From positions 1-25,267 of the IMG/VR virus record IMGVR_UViG_3300049491_000379: a stretch of DNA of 25,267 nucleotides, one strand, 5' to 3'. The translations under genes and the position numbers were made by a program. Of the stretch, positions 5,535 through 13,863 are shown piece after piece; position 1 is the first letter of the stretch; the number at the start of each line of letters is the position of its first letter. The notes under the pieces are model-generated. The model had not been told where the DNA came from. It worked only from the letters and a program-made list of their open reading frames with translations, and did not search any database. The DNA is from a virus.

Positions 5535-6822
5535 GTTACCAAAGAAGTTAATTCCCGTATTTAGTGGGCGCGCTGATGTAAGGGGCGCTTACGGTGGGCG
5601 CGGTTCTGGTAAGACACGCGGCTTCGCAAAAATGGCTGCAGTGCGCGGCATGATTTACGGGTCGCAAGGCATCACTGGGCAAGTTGTTTGTGGTCGTCAG
5701 TTCATGAACTCGCTAGAAGACTCTTCGCTTGAAGAGGTTAAGCGAGCCATTGAAGATGAGCCTTGGTTGCTCAGCTATTACGAGATTGGCGATAAATACG
5801 TTAAAAGCAAAGACGGGCGAATTTGGTTTACATTCGTTGGTCTTGATCGAAATATCCAATCCATTAAATCGAAAGGCCGCATCCTCCTGTTGTGGGTTGA
5901 TGAAGCCGAACCTGTTACAGATTCCGCCTGGTCAATTGTAATTCCAACCCTTCGAGAAGAGGGCGATGATTGGAATGCTGAGCTGTGGGTGACATGGAAC
6001 CCGAAGCGAAAAACAGCGCCGGTTGAGTCACGATTTAGATTCGCAAAAGATCCGCTGATTAAAGTTGTAGAGCTCAACTGGAAAGATAACCCTAAGTTTC
6101 CAGCGAAGCTTGAGCGAGATAGGCAGCGTGATTTAAGTGAGCGCCCAGATCAGTATCCTCACATCTGGGACGGTGATTATGTGCAGGCGGTTGAAGGTGC
6201 ATATTTCGCCAAGCACCTATTAAAAGCGAAGGAAGAAAGCCGGATAGGTTTTTTCCCTGCTGACCCGCTAATGACAATTCGATTGTTTGTGGATATTGGC
6301 GGAACTGGCGCAAAAGCTGACGCATTTACGATATGGGCTGCACAATTCATTGGCCGTGAAATACGGGTTTTCGATTACTACGAAGTTGTAGGGCAACCGC
6401 TTGATGCGCACCTTGCTTGGTGTCGCGAACGTGGCTACACAAAAGACCGCGCTCAATTCTGGCTACCGCATGATGGCGGAACTCAAGACAAGGTTTTTGA
6501 TGTGTCTTATGAGTCTGCACTAAAGGCTGCTGGATATTCCGTAACAGTAGTGCCCAATCAAGGCAAGGGCGCTGCAATGGCTCGCATCGAGCGAGCAAGA
6601 ATTCTATTTCCTCAAGTACGTTTTCACGAAGAAACCACACAATCAGGGCGTGAGGCGCTCGGCTGGTATCACGAAAAGCGCGATGAAAACCGCGATATAG
6701 GGCTAGGCCCCGATCACGACTGGTCGAGTCACGGCGCTGACTCGTTTGGCCTTATGTGCGTTGTATGGGAAGAGCCAACAACGTGGGGCGAAATCAAATA
6801 CAAAAATCTGGGTAATTATTAA
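5515..6822 (+). CDS. terL: Terminase large subunit (packaging ATPase/nuclease)
   Basis: This is a 435-aa protein with Walker A GGRGSGKT (residues 27-34), Walker B LLLWVDEAEP (Asp129-Glu130) and the coupling motif TWNPK (160-164) of PBSX-type terminases. The nuclease domain shows Asp260 (FVDIGG), Asp320 (LPHDGG) and Asp409 (HGADSFG). It pumps DNA into the prohead and cuts it. All expected motifs are present, and the length matches the family. Its stop shares a base with the portal start (TAATG). The family suggests headful (pac) packaging, but sequence alone does not settle this. Confidence 0.95.
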   Translation: MTAARVELPKKLIPVFSGRADVRGAYGGRGSGKTRGFAKMAAVRGMIYGSQGITGQVVCGRQFMNSLEDSSLEEVKRAIEDEPWLLSYYEIGDKYVKSKDGRIWFTFVGLDRNIQSIKSKGRILLLWVDEAEPVTDSAWSIVIPTLREEGDDWNAELWVTWNPKRKTAPVESRFRFAKDPLIKVVELNWKDNPKFPAKLERDRQRDLSERPDQYPHIWDGDYVQAVEGAYFAKHLLKAKEESRIGFFPADPLMTIRLFVDIGGTGAKADAFTIWAAQFIGREIRVFDYYEVVGQPLDAHLAWCRERGYTKDRAQFWLPHDGGTQDKVFDVSYESALKAAGYSVTVVPNQGKGAAMARIERARILFPQVRFHEETTQSGREALGWYHEKRDENRDIGLGPDHDWSSHGADSFGLMCVVWEEPTTWGEIKYKNLGNY

Positions 6823-8972
6823 TGAGTTTATTTGACGACGATCAGGCCGAAGAAACAGGCATGAGCGATGATGAGCTGTGCGCGTACATTGAAGAACGCC
6901 GCCGCAACTCTATCGGCTACAACGACACATTAAAATCAGATCGTAAAAAATCACTGCAATATTACATGGGCGAAGCCAGTGGCGATTTAGCTCCGCCAGA
7001 GGTTGATGGTCGTTCAAAGGTTGTGTCAAAAGATTTAATGGACACCATCGAATGGATCATGCCGTCAATGATGCGCATCTTCGCCGGCACAGAAAATGTG
7101 GTCGGCTTTGAGCCATCAAAAGCGGGTCAGGAAGAAAATGCCCAGAAAGCAACAATCTATTGCAACTACACGCTATTAAAACGCAATAACGGTTTTAGAA
7201 TTCTGCACGATGCAATTAAGTCTGCACTTATTCAGCGCGTTTCATTCGTAAAGATTTGGAACGAAGAAGACACAGAAAGCTCTCGCGAAAATTATACCGG
7301 CTTATCTCAAATTGAATTTGAGGCGTTGCAGGCCTCTGACGAGGTAAGTATCACCGAAGCGTCTACATACGTTGACGATATTACTCAAATGCAATTGTTT
7401 GATGTCGAGGTTATGCGCTCAGTTGGTAAGCAGCGCATTAAAATTGTAGGTGTCCCGCAAGAAGAATTGTTTATCGATGGCGATGCTACCAGCGATGAAG
7501 ATGTAAGTTTTGTTTGCCACGAAAGAGACATCACTATTTCCGATTTGATTTCGATGGGTTATGACAGAGAGCTTATTGAGTCGCTTGCAGATGATGACGA
7601 AGAAACTGACGAGCAGGTGCGTAGAAGCGCCGTTGGGCTTGATGGCAATGACGGTGATAACGGCACAGGCGCAATGCGCAAGGTAACGCTGCAAGAGTGT
7701 TACTTAAAAGTCGATTATGACGATGACGGAATTGCCGAGTGGCGCAAGGTTCACAAAGCTGGAAGCCATATCCTGTTAAATGAGGATTCAGACGGTCACC
7801 CAATCGCAAGCTGTTCCGCAATTCTAATGCCATACAGCTACATTGGCCTTTCCTTCTTCGATTTGCTAAATGATTTGGTGCGCATTAAAACCGCGCTGCA
7901 ACGCCAAATGCTCGACAACATGTATTTGATTAACAATGCACGTACAGAGGTTGTTGAAGGGCAGGTAAATCTGGATGATTTGTTAAACCCTCGACCCGGT
8001 GGAATTGTTCGCGTTAAGCAAGTTGGTTCGATGCGCGAAATTATGCCAACGCCCGTTGCGAATGAAGCGCTCTCTGCAATCAACCACTTTGACCATGTTC
8101 GCCAAGTGCGTACCGGTGTTACTGAATATGCCAGTGCCACTAATGCGGATGCGATAAGCAAGAGTTCAGGTGTTGCAGTGGATATGCTGCAAAGCGCCGC
8201 CAAGGAGCGCATAGAGTTAATTGCGCGTGTGATTGGTGAGACTTTCATCACCCGCATTTATAAATTAATTCTTAAGTGCGCGCTGCAAAATCAAAGCAAT
8301 CAGGATCAGATTTATATTGCGGGCTCGCTGATTGATATTGACCCGCGCGAGTGGGATACGCAGTACAACATGACAGTAAGTGTTGGTCTTGGAACTCAGT
8401 CAAGAGCTGCACAGGTTGGGCAGCTTCAATCACTTTTGAATCTGCAGCAGCAGGCTATGGGCTTCGGCATTGCTCGCCCCGAACATATCGCCGCAACAAT
8501 GAAATCGCTCATTGAGGCGATGGGCTACAAGAATTATTCTCAATACATGGTTGACCCCATGAAAGAGAAAATACAAACCCCGCCACCCCCGCCAGACCCG
8601 AATCAAGCGCTTGTACAAATCGAGCAAGTTAAATCGCAAAGTAAGCAAACAGAAATACAGCTTAATTATCAGCTTGAGCAACAAACTAACGCACAAAAAG
8701 CGGCATTTGATGAGCAGGATGCGCAGCGCAAGTTTGAGCTTGAAAAATACAAAGTTGATTCGGCGCGCCAAGAAAATATCGAAAAAGAAGCCATTAAAGC
8801 GCAATCACAAGAGCGTATTAAAATGATGGATATTCAATTTGAGGCTATTCAAACGGGCAAGCTTGGCGAAATTAAAGGCATGTTAGAGCAAGTCAAGGCC
8901 GCGCAAACGATTGAAGAAATTAGCGCGCTCGTGGATGGCATAGATTCACTTGTTACAGGGGCCGCGCAATGA
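6822..8972 (+). CDS. Portal protein, P22 type
   Basis: This is a 716-aa protein of the large P22_portal family (podoviruses). The N-terminus has the YIEERRRNSIGYNDTLKSDR ... YYMGE segment, followed by KDLMDTIEWIMPSMMRIFAG, the stem and wing regions, and the segment ASATNADAISKSSGVAVDML. After residue about 585 a Pro-rich stretch (TPPPPPDPNQ) leads to a long charged coiled coil (about 605-680), like the barrel of P22 gp1. As a dodecamer it forms the DNA entry channel and docks the terminase. The gene overlaps its neighbours (TAATG before, ATGA after), which places it in a tight packaging operon. Confidence 0.9.
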   Translation: MSLFDDDQAEETGMSDDELCAYIEERRRNSIGYNDTLKSDRKKSLQYYMGEASGDLAPPEVDGRSKVVSKDLMDTIEWIMPSMMRIFAGTENVVGFEPSKAGQEENAQKATIYCNYTLLKRNNGFRILHDAIKSALIQRVSFVKIWNEEDTESSRENYTGLSQIEFEALQASDEVSITEASTYVDDITQMQLFDVEVMRSVGKQRIKIVGVPQEELFIDGDATSDEDVSFVCHERDITISDLISMGYDRELIESLADDDEETDEQVRRSAVGLDGNDGDNGTGAMRKVTLQECYLKVDYDDDGIAEWRKVHKAGSHILLNEDSDGHPIASCSAILMPYSYIGLSFFDLLNDLVRIKTALQRQMLDNMYLINNARTEVVEGQVNLDDLLNPRPGGIVRVKQVGSMREIMPTPVANEALSAINHFDHVRQVRTGVTEYASATNADAISKSSGVAVDMLQSAAKERIELIARVIGETFITRIYKLILKCALQNQSNQDQIYIAGSLIDIDPREWDTQYNMTVSVGLGTQSRAAQVGQLQSLLNLQQQAMGFGIARPEHIAATMKSLIEAMGYKNYSQYMVDPMKEKIQTPPPPPDPNQALVQIEQVKSQSKQTEIQLNYQLEQQTNAQKAAFDEQDAQRKFELEKYKVDSARQENIEKEAIKAQSQERIKMMDIQFEAIQTGKLGEIKGMLEQVKAAQTIEEISALVDGIDSLVTGAAQ

Positions 8973-9253
8973 CGTTAGCCGAAGAAATTCAGCGCGGTAT
9001 TGATGCGCAAAGATTGATTGAAGAACCGCTTCTCATTGAAGCATTTGAAAAAATTGAACAAGAGGTGTTTGAAGCATGGCGAACAAGTCCGGTAAGAGAT
9101 CAGGAAGCGCGGGAGAAACTGTACCTGACGCAAGCAATGTTGACCAAGCTCAAATTGCACCTGCAGTCAGTGATGGAAACGGGGATGCTGGCAGCGACAA
9201 CGGCGCAGCAGCAAAGCAATCGAGCGGCTGGAATAAGCACGCTACTCGATTAA
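8969..9253 (+). CDS. Small helical protein between portal and scaffold
   Basis: This is a 94-aa ORF beginning at the ATGA overlap with the portal stop. The sequence (TLAEEIQRGIDAQRLIEEPL, then AFEKIEQEVFEAWRTSPVRD ... REKLYLTQAMLTKLKLHLQS) is fully helical. It looks like the short conserved protein found after the portal gene in many podoviruses (FEAWRTSPVRDxxARE pattern). Function is not known to me; a role in prohead assembly is possible. Its last 178 bases overlap the next ORF in another frame on the same strand. Confidence 0.7.
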   Translation: MTLAEEIQRGIDAQRLIEEPLLIEAFEKIEQEVFEAWRTSPVRDQEAREKLYLTQAMLTKLKLHLQSVMETGMLAATTAQQQSNRAAGISTLLD

Positions 9254-9417
9254 CCGAAGCGCTTGAGAAGTTTGATAGCGCCCCTACGCGCCTACTTGTT
9301 CCGTTTGATGATGCCCCCGCTCACATTTCTATTGGTTGTTTTGGGGTCCACATTGTCACGCACGACAGCGATGAAATCATTGCTGTTTTCTCTGATGGAT
9401 CAACCAAAACGATTTAA
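9076..9417 (+). CDS. Hypothetical head-region protein overlapping previous gene
   Basis: This is a 113-aa ORF starting at ATG 9076 with AGAGG at 9061-9065, 10 bases upstream. The first 60 residues, encoded in the overlap, are low-complexity (Gly, Ser, Ala, Asp). The part beyond the overlap, LTEALEKFDSAPTRLLVPFD then HISIGCFGVHIVTHDSDEII, is well-ordered protein sequence with beta strands. Coding of the second half is believable because the preceding ORF has ended there. The true start could be further downstream, but no better start with a ribosome site is seen. Unknown function. Confidence 0.55.
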   Translation: MANKSGKRSGSAGETVPDASNVDQAQIAPAVSDGNGDAGSDNGAAAKQSSGWNKHATRLTEALEKFDSAPTRLLVPFDDAPAHISIGCFGVHIVTHDSDEIIAVFSDGSTKTI

Positions 9418-9446
9418 AAATATTTAGATAAAAGTTTTACCAACAC

Positions 9447-9470
9447 AAACCCGCCTAGTGCGGGTTTTTT
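9447..9470 (+). terminator. Intrinsic terminator before the scaffold-capsid genes
   Basis: An 8-bp stem AAACCCGC (9447-9454) / GCGGGTTT (9460-9467) with loop CTAGT and a T6 tail. It lies inside the late operon, so it should be passed by antiterminated polymerase or act to lower transcription into the next genes. Confidence 0.8.
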
Positions 9471-9491
9471 CATTTCTGAGAGGTGTAAACG

Positions 9492-10439
9492 ATGGAATTG
9501 ACCAACCCAAGTTCGGGAGTCGATGGCGGTATGTCTTTGGATGATGCTGCGGATATTGCTAATTCTTTTGATGATGAAGAGGAAGAGCGGGGCGCGCAGG
9601 ATGATGAGCAAGATGGCGATTATCAGTCAGAAGATGACCAAGATGACGACCATGAAAGCGATGCCGAAGATGACGACAGTGAAGGCGAAGAAATTGAGCA
9701 CGATGGTAAGAAGTACAAAGTACCAAAGGCATTAAAGGATTCGTTTTTACGCCAAGCGGATTACACCCACAAAACTACAGCGCTCGCAGAACAACGGAAA
9801 GCTATTGAGCAGCATGCACAAAATTTAGTAGCGGAGCGTACTTTTTACGCCAACCAGCTCAGCGGTTTTGTTCAGCAGCTATCTAGCCAAATCCAACAAC
9901 TGCCCAGCGATGAGCAATTGCTGCAACTGTCGCGCACAGACCCCGCCGGATATTTGCAGGCAAAGGCCGAGCGTGATTACAAGCTCAACCAAATGCAGCA
10001 AGCACAGCAAGCTCAACAATATTTATCTCAGCAGCAAGAACAGGATCAGCAGCGCAACACAGCGGCCATGCTTGAAAACGAGCGCAACAGTCTAATGACC
10101 AAGTTGCCCGCGTGGAAAGATGAAAAAGTCGCAGCAAAAGAGCGCACTGATATTTCCAGCTACCTAACTGCTGAAGGCTACACCCCAGACGAATTGGCCG
10201 ATGTGTTTGATCACCGCGCCTTACTCGTTGCACGCAAGGCCATGCTCTACGACCGAATGATCGCAGGCAAAGGCAAGCAGCAAATTAAATCGCCTAACCG
10301 CCAGCAAATTAAAACCTTGCCTGCCGGTAATCAGGGCAAACCAAGAGCGCGAGTTGAAAAGGCAGTCGTTGATCGATTTAAGCGATCAGGCTCAATTGAT
10401 GACGCGCTATCAATTCTTAATCGAATTTCAGGTGAATAA
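9492..10439 (+). CDS. Scaffolding/head-assembly protein
   Basis: This is a 315-aa protein next to and just before the major capsid gene. The N-terminal 70 residues are extremely acidic (runs such as DDEEEERGAQDDEQDGD). The motif EIEHDGKKYKVPKALKDSFL follows, typical of scaffold-type proteins in SU10-like and other podoviruses. A long Gln-rich coiled coil comes next (about 90-200, e.g. LNQMQQAQQAQQYLSQQQEQ) and a basic C-terminus that could bind the coat protein. No protease catalytic motif is visible. It probably guides coat assembly and leaves or is cleaved later. The call rests on composition and position. Confidence 0.8.
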   Translation: MELTNPSSGVDGGMSLDDAADIANSFDDEEEERGAQDDEQDGDYQSEDDQDDDHESDAEDDDSEGEEIEHDGKKYKVPKALKDSFLRQADYTHKTTALAEQRKAIEQHAQNLVAERTFYANQLSGFVQQLSSQIQQLPSDEQLLQLSRTDPAGYLQAKAERDYKLNQMQQAQQAQQYLSQQQEQDQQRNTAAMLENERNSLMTKLPAWKDEKVAAKERTDISSYLTAEGYTPDELADVFDHRALLVARKAMLYDRMIAGKGKQQIKSPNRQQIKTLPAGNQGKPRARVEKAVVDRFKRSGSIDDALSILNRISGE

Positions 10440-10441
10440 TT

Positions 10442-11380
10442 ATGGCAATTTTTGCTAACACTCAGACCAGTTACGTCTCTAAAGGTAACCGCGAAGATTT
10501 GATTGATTTGATTTACAACATCGACCCAATCGAAACCCCGTTTATGTCGGGCATCAAAAAAGTTGATGCGACTGCAACCAAGCACGAATGGCAAACCGAT
10601 AACCTCGCAGCACCGGCGGCTAACGCCAAGCTTGAAGGTGATGACGTTGCCTCGGTAGATGCCGTGAATGCAACTGCACGATGGGATAACTACTGCCAAA
10701 TTTCAACCAAGTCTTTTGCGGTTACCCGTACGCAAGAAAAAAATAAATCAGCTGGCCGCAAGAGTGAGTTGAATTATCAGCAATTGAAAAAAGGCAAAGA
10801 GCTGAAGCGTGATATGGAATTGGCGCTCACGCAAAACAGTACTTATAACGTTGGTGCTGCGGCGACAGCGAGACAACTGCGCGGCTTGGAAGGTTGGATT
10901 TTCACAAACGATGTTTTGGGTGCCGGTGGTGTGTCGCCTGTGCCATCCACCAACACGGCGCAAACTGACGGTACAGCGCGCGCATTAACTGAAACTTTGC
11001 TGCAAAGCGTGATTCAGCTTGCATGGGCAGCGGGCGGCGAACCTGACACCATTATGTGTGGCGGCACGCAGAAGCAAACCATTTCTGGTTTCACTGGCGG
11101 CACCACAAAATTCACCGAGGCGTCAGAGAAAAAACTTGTCGCTGCGATTGATTTTTATGTGTCCGACTTCGGTACATTAAAGGTTGTTCCAAACCGCTTC
11201 CAGCGCGCTCGTACTGTGTTTGTGCTTGATATGAGTTATTGGAAGATTGGCATGTTCGATGATATTAAATTCGAGCAACTTGCTAAAACTGGCGATGCTA
11301 CCAAGTACCTTGGCACTGTTGAATACACCTTGGAGGCTTGTAACGAGGCATCCAGCGGTGCAATTCGCGACTGCTTGTAA
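10442..11380 (+). CDS. Major capsid protein (DUF5309 / SU10 type)
   Basis: This is a 312-aa protein with a good ribosome site (AGGTGA). The beginning, IFANTQTSYVSKGNREDLID then YNIDPIETPFMSGIKKVDAT, is the signature of the DUF5309/SU10 capsid family, an HK97-fold coat. The region TARWDNYCQISTKSFAVTRT and the C-terminal YTLEACNEASSGAIRDCL also fit. It forms the capsid shell. The gene is followed at once by a strong terminator with a UUCG tetraloop. No cleavage protease gene is nearby, so maturation without proteolysis is likely. Confidence 0.9.
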   Translation: MAIFANTQTSYVSKGNREDLIDLIYNIDPIETPFMSGIKKVDATATKHEWQTDNLAAPAANAKLEGDDVASVDAVNATARWDNYCQISTKSFAVTRTQEKNKSAGRKSELNYQQLKKGKELKRDMELALTQNSTYNVGAAATARQLRGLEGWIFTNDVLGAGGVSPVPSTNTAQTDGTARALTETLLQSVIQLAWAAGGEPDTIMCGGTQKQTISGFTGGTTKFTEASEKKLVAAIDFYVSDFGTLKVVPNRFQRARTVFVLDMSYWKIGMFDDIKFEQLAKTGDATKYLGTVEYTLEACNEASSGAIRDCL

Positions 11381-11401
11381 TTTATAACCTCTGGAACCAT
11401 T

Positions 11402-11427
11402 GGGCTGCTTCGGTAGCCCTTTTTTTT
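11402..11427 (+). terminator. Terminator after the major capsid gene
   Basis: Stem GGGCTGC (11402-11408) / GTAGCCC (11413-11419) with a TTCG tetraloop, followed by eight T residues. This is a textbook intrinsic terminator; it may also stabilise the capsid mRNA 3' end. Confidence 0.9.
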
Positions 11428-11439
11428 GAGTAAAAAATC

Positions 11440-11739
11440 ATGAGAGCACCAGCGCCATATCACATCGTTAATACGGGTGTGAATATCACAACGTCTGCCA
11501 CCTCTGCGAGCCAACCAATCCCAAATAATTCTGCGGGCGTTCCTGCGGATTATATTTTGGTGACCGCAACTGCTAACGCAAATATTCGAGTTGGCAAAAC
11601 CACTGCAACGGCAATCGCTACAGATTTTATGATTACCCCCGGCATAGCGGCTGTTTTAAATACCTGCGATTTTGATGTTATTGCAGCAATACAAACATCT
11701 GGCCCCGGCATTGTTAACGTGACGCCGTTGGAGATGTAG
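11440..11739 (+). CDS. Small structural protein, possible head decoration
   Basis: This is a 99-aa ORF, MRAPAPYHIVNTGVNITTSA ... rich in Ala, Thr and Val with beta-strand pattern (ADYILVTATANANIRVGKTT, FDVIAAIQTSGPGIVNVTPL). The composition resembles small jelly-roll or beta-sandwich proteins placed after capsid genes, such as decoration proteins. I recognise no specific family. No strong ribosome site is seen just upstream. It ends immediately before the next ORF without a gap. Confidence 0.6.
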   Translation: MRAPAPYHIVNTGVNITTSATSASQPIPNNSAGVPADYILVTATANANIRVGKTTATAIATDFMITPGIAAVLNTCDFDVIAAIQTSGPGIVNVTPLEM

Positions 11740-12051
11740 ATGGACGCAAATTTCGAGGGTAGTTTTGGCACAAGCACTAATGTAAAAACCGAAAGCGATG
11801 GCCGCATTATTGTTAGCCGCCAGCAGGACGTTACCGAGCATCTAAATACCACGCGCGAACTGCATAACAGCGGTTTTACGGGCGGTAAAGATGTAAAGCT
11901 CGCCGCATCCATTCCTGTGGTGGTTGTCGAGGCTTATTGCAATCAAAACGGCATTACTTTCGAGGCGTTCATGCAGGATAGGGCGCATCAAAAGCGAATT
12001 CTTAACGATAAAAGCCTTGAGCATTTTAGAATTTGGAAGGGGCGCGTTTAA
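11740..12051 (+). CDS. Conserved podovirus head-region protein, unknown function
   Basis: This is a 103-aa ORF beginning directly after the previous stop. The N-terminal half has beta content (MDANFEGSFGTSTNVKTESD, GRIIVSRQQDVTEHLNTTRE). The C-terminal half, IPVVVVEAYCNQNGITFEAF then LNDKSLEHFRIWKGRV, is a pattern I associate with small proteins between capsid and adaptor genes in many podoviruses (xxIP..VVE.WC...G....F..D...F.R). The role is unknown; head completion is possible. The stop TAA overlaps the next ATG (TAATG). Confidence 0.65.
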   Translation: MDANFEGSFGTSTNVKTESDGRIIVSRQQDVTEHLNTTRELHNSGFTGGKDVKLAASIPVVVVEAYCNQNGITFEAFMQDRAHQKRILNDKSLEHFRIWKGRV

Positions 12052-12626
12052 TGAATTACGTTGAAATAAAATCTGCCATGCAAAATTGGCTGCATGATAC
12101 CAGTGCGGAATTTGTGGGCCTGATTGATACGTTTATTCGGCTTGGTGAGGCGCGCTTAAATCGTGACTTGCGCACACCCAAGATGATTGAAGTCGTGACC
12201 GGAAGTATTGCGGCAATTATTCCGCTGCCTGCTGACTTTCAAGAAATAGTTGCGCTAAACCGCGTTGATTCTTCTTATTCCCAAACACCCATTGAGCCCG
12301 TAAGCATTACAGCGCTTAGAAATGGTTCGATTGGCTACTGCATTACCAGTAATGGTTTTGAGTTATCGCCATTTCTTAATGGCACCTACGAGCTTTCATA
12401 CATTACAAAGCTGTTATCCATCGTTGAAAATTCTACGAATTCAATTTCATCTGCACACCCTGATTTATATTTGTACGCTTGCGTTCTTGAAGGCGCTGCA
12501 TTTTTGCGCGATGAAAAAGAACAATATTTTTTAGGTAAATACTCCGAGATTTTGCAATCTGTAAACACAACAGAGGCAAGGGTCGGCCAAGCAACTCACA
12601 TGAGGGCTGATTTCAATGTCGCTTGA
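12051..12626 (+). CDS. Head-tail adaptor protein (SU10-type)
   Basis: The 191-aa protein starts at ATG 12051 in a TAATG overlap with AAGGGG upstream; a TTG at 12033 is rejected. Residues begin MNYVEIKSAMQNWLHDTSAE, then IDTFIRLGEARLNRDLRTPK, the helical signature of podovirus adaptor proteins (P22 gp4 / T7 gp11 role). LPADFQEIVALNRVD and AHPDLYLYACVLEGAAFLRD follow. It should form a ring under the portal and connect the tail hub. The family recognition is good; the assignment to the SU10-type adaptor is by pattern. Confidence 0.8.
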   Translation: MNYVEIKSAMQNWLHDTSAEFVGLIDTFIRLGEARLNRDLRTPKMIEVVTGSIAAIIPLPADFQEIVALNRVDSSYSQTPIEPVSITALRNGSIGYCITSNGFELSPFLNGTYELSYITKLLSIVENSTNSISSAHPDLYLYACVLEGAAFLRDEKEQYFLGKYSEILQSVNTTEARVGQATHMRADFNVA

Positions 12627-13095
12627 GTCCGCTAATTATCCAAATCAGTTGGTGGCGACTAACCCGCCATTTGATGACCCAAAAAATCAGGGCGACGATC
12701 ACATTCGCCTAATTAAAAATGTTTTAACGGTTACGTTTGCAAATGTTGGTGGTGTGCTCGGTCTTTCGCTAAATACGCTTGGCGCGCATGTGTGGTCTGG
12801 CTCGCATGATTTTAGCGGGGCGACATTTGTAAAAGTTCCAACACTATCCGGAACTGAAAATTCAACAAAGGCGGCATCAACACAATTTGTTAATACAAAT
12901 TTTATTGCTGCAGATCATGTTTGGAGCGGCAATCAGGATTTTAGCGCTGCGGCTTCGGTCGCTGTTCCTAATCCCGTGATCACGTCTAATAGCAACACGG
13001 CGGCATCAACACAATTTGTTCAAGCTCTTTTCACTGCAACACCTGCGTCACTCGCATGGCGTTCGCGCATGATGTTTTACGGAGGTAATCGATAA
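12616..13095 (+). CDS. Tail-fibre-like structural protein with repeats
   Basis: This is a 159-aa protein. The N-terminal part SLESANYPNQLVATNPPFDD, then NQGDDHIRLIKNVL, is seen at the head of phage fibre-like proteins. Two copies of a repeat follow: HVWSGSHDFSGATFVKVPTL then TKAASTQFVNTNF, and HVWSGNQDFSAAASVAVPNP then NTAASTQFVQALF. The (K/T)AASTQFV motif is a common unit of phage tail fibres. The DNA has a perfect 22-bp repeat within these units (12870-12891 and 12999-13020). It is much shorter than usual fibres, so it may be a truncated or minimal fibre or a tail plug component. Confidence 0.65.
   Translation: MSLESANYPNQLVATNPPFDDPKNQGDDHIRLIKNVLTVTFANVGGVLGLSLNTLGAHVWSGSHDFSGATFVKVPTLSGTENSTKAASTQFVNTNFIAADHVWSGNQDFSAAASVAVPNPVITSNSNTAASTQFVQALFTATPASLAWRSRMMFYGGNR
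12870..13020 (+). repeat. 22-bp direct repeats in the fibre-like gene
   Basis: A 22-bp sequence beginning GGCGGCATCAACACAA and ending TTTGTT is identical at 12870-12891 and 12999-13020 (129 bp apart, 43 codons, in frame). The repeats encode AASTQFV. Recombination between them would delete or duplicate one repeat unit in frame. Confidence 0.8.
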
Positions 13096-13397
13096 TGGCA
13101 TTAGGTAGAGCGGATGTTGCAGCTACAACAAATACTAAGGTGTATCAGGTTCCGGTTGGTAAGACTGCATCTGTAAATATTAACGTGTGTAATAGAAATT
13201 CAACAGCAGCAAAAATTCGCATTGCACTTTCGGTGGCTGATACTCCGGTTGTCTCTGAATATTTGGAGTACGACTTTAGTTTGTCCGGCAACAACACAAT
13301 TGAGCGCACTTGCGTAATTGCAAATGCAGGGGATCGCGTAGTTGTTTATTCAGACGTTGCCAATGTTTCTGCGGTCGTCACAGGCTTTGAGGATTAA
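13095..13397 (+). CDS. Small beta-rich structural protein
   Basis: This is a 100-aa ORF with a strong ribosome site GGAGGT (13081-13086) inside the end of the previous gene; the starting ATG (13095) shares a base with the previous TAA. The sequence ALGRADVAATTNTKVYQVPV, then VNINVCNRNSTAAKIRIALS, then GDRVVVYSDVANVSAVVTGF, has the strand pattern of an Ig or jelly-roll domain. Similar short proteins appear in tail modules of podoviruses. I cannot assign a precise role. Confidence 0.65.
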   Translation: MALGRADVAATTNTKVYQVPVGKTASVNINVCNRNSTAAKIRIALSVADTPVVSEYLEYDFSLSGNNTIERTCVIANAGDRVVVYSDVANVSAVVTGFED

Positions 13398-13399
13398 TC

Positions 13400-13861
13400 A
13401 TGGGCAGAAATGTTTCTTCGTCTTTACCCTATGCAACAAAATCGATAAAAACAGCACAATCCGTTGCTGGGTTCACCGTAGTAACTATAGTGACTGCTAC
13501 CGGCGTTAGCGGTGCAGTAAAGGCGGTCGGCTCAGGAGCGCTTACCGCTGGTGTTTTATCTACCATTTTTAGCAAAACCGATGGCCCGTGTGAAATGTCA
13601 CATTTCACACTTAGAACTCTTGACACAACCGCAAGAACAATGCGATTGAAATGCACTATTGACGGAGTTGTAGCGTTTGACTACACATCAGCCTCAACAT
13701 CTGCAAATAATGCCGGAGTTGCAATAGCGGGCGTTGTGAGTCCAATCGTTACAACTAAATTATCTCCAATTCGATCTCTTCAGTCTTTAATTATCGAATG
13801 CGCATCAAACGTTAGCGAAACCGATAAATTTACTGCCGAATACGCATATCAGGAGCTTTAA
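13400..13861 (+). CDS. Beta-rich structural protein, unknown function
   Basis: This is a 153-aa ORF two bases after the previous stop. It is rich in Ser, Thr, Ala and Val with long beta pattern (VAGFTVVTIVTATGVSGAVK; CEMSHFTLRTLDTTARTMRL), a composition like virion surface proteins. No family is recognised. It lies between a short beta-rich protein and the tail-hub gene and is probably part of the tail or a neck decoration. Confidence 0.6.
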   Translation: MGRNVSSSLPYATKSIKTAQSVAGFTVVTIVTATGVSGAVKAVGSGALTAGVLSTIFSKTDGPCEMSHFTLRTLDTTARTMRLKCTIDGVVAFDYTSASTSANNAGVAIAGVVSPIVTTKLSPIRSLQSLIIECASNVSETDKFTAEYAYQEL

Positions 13862-13863
13862 TC

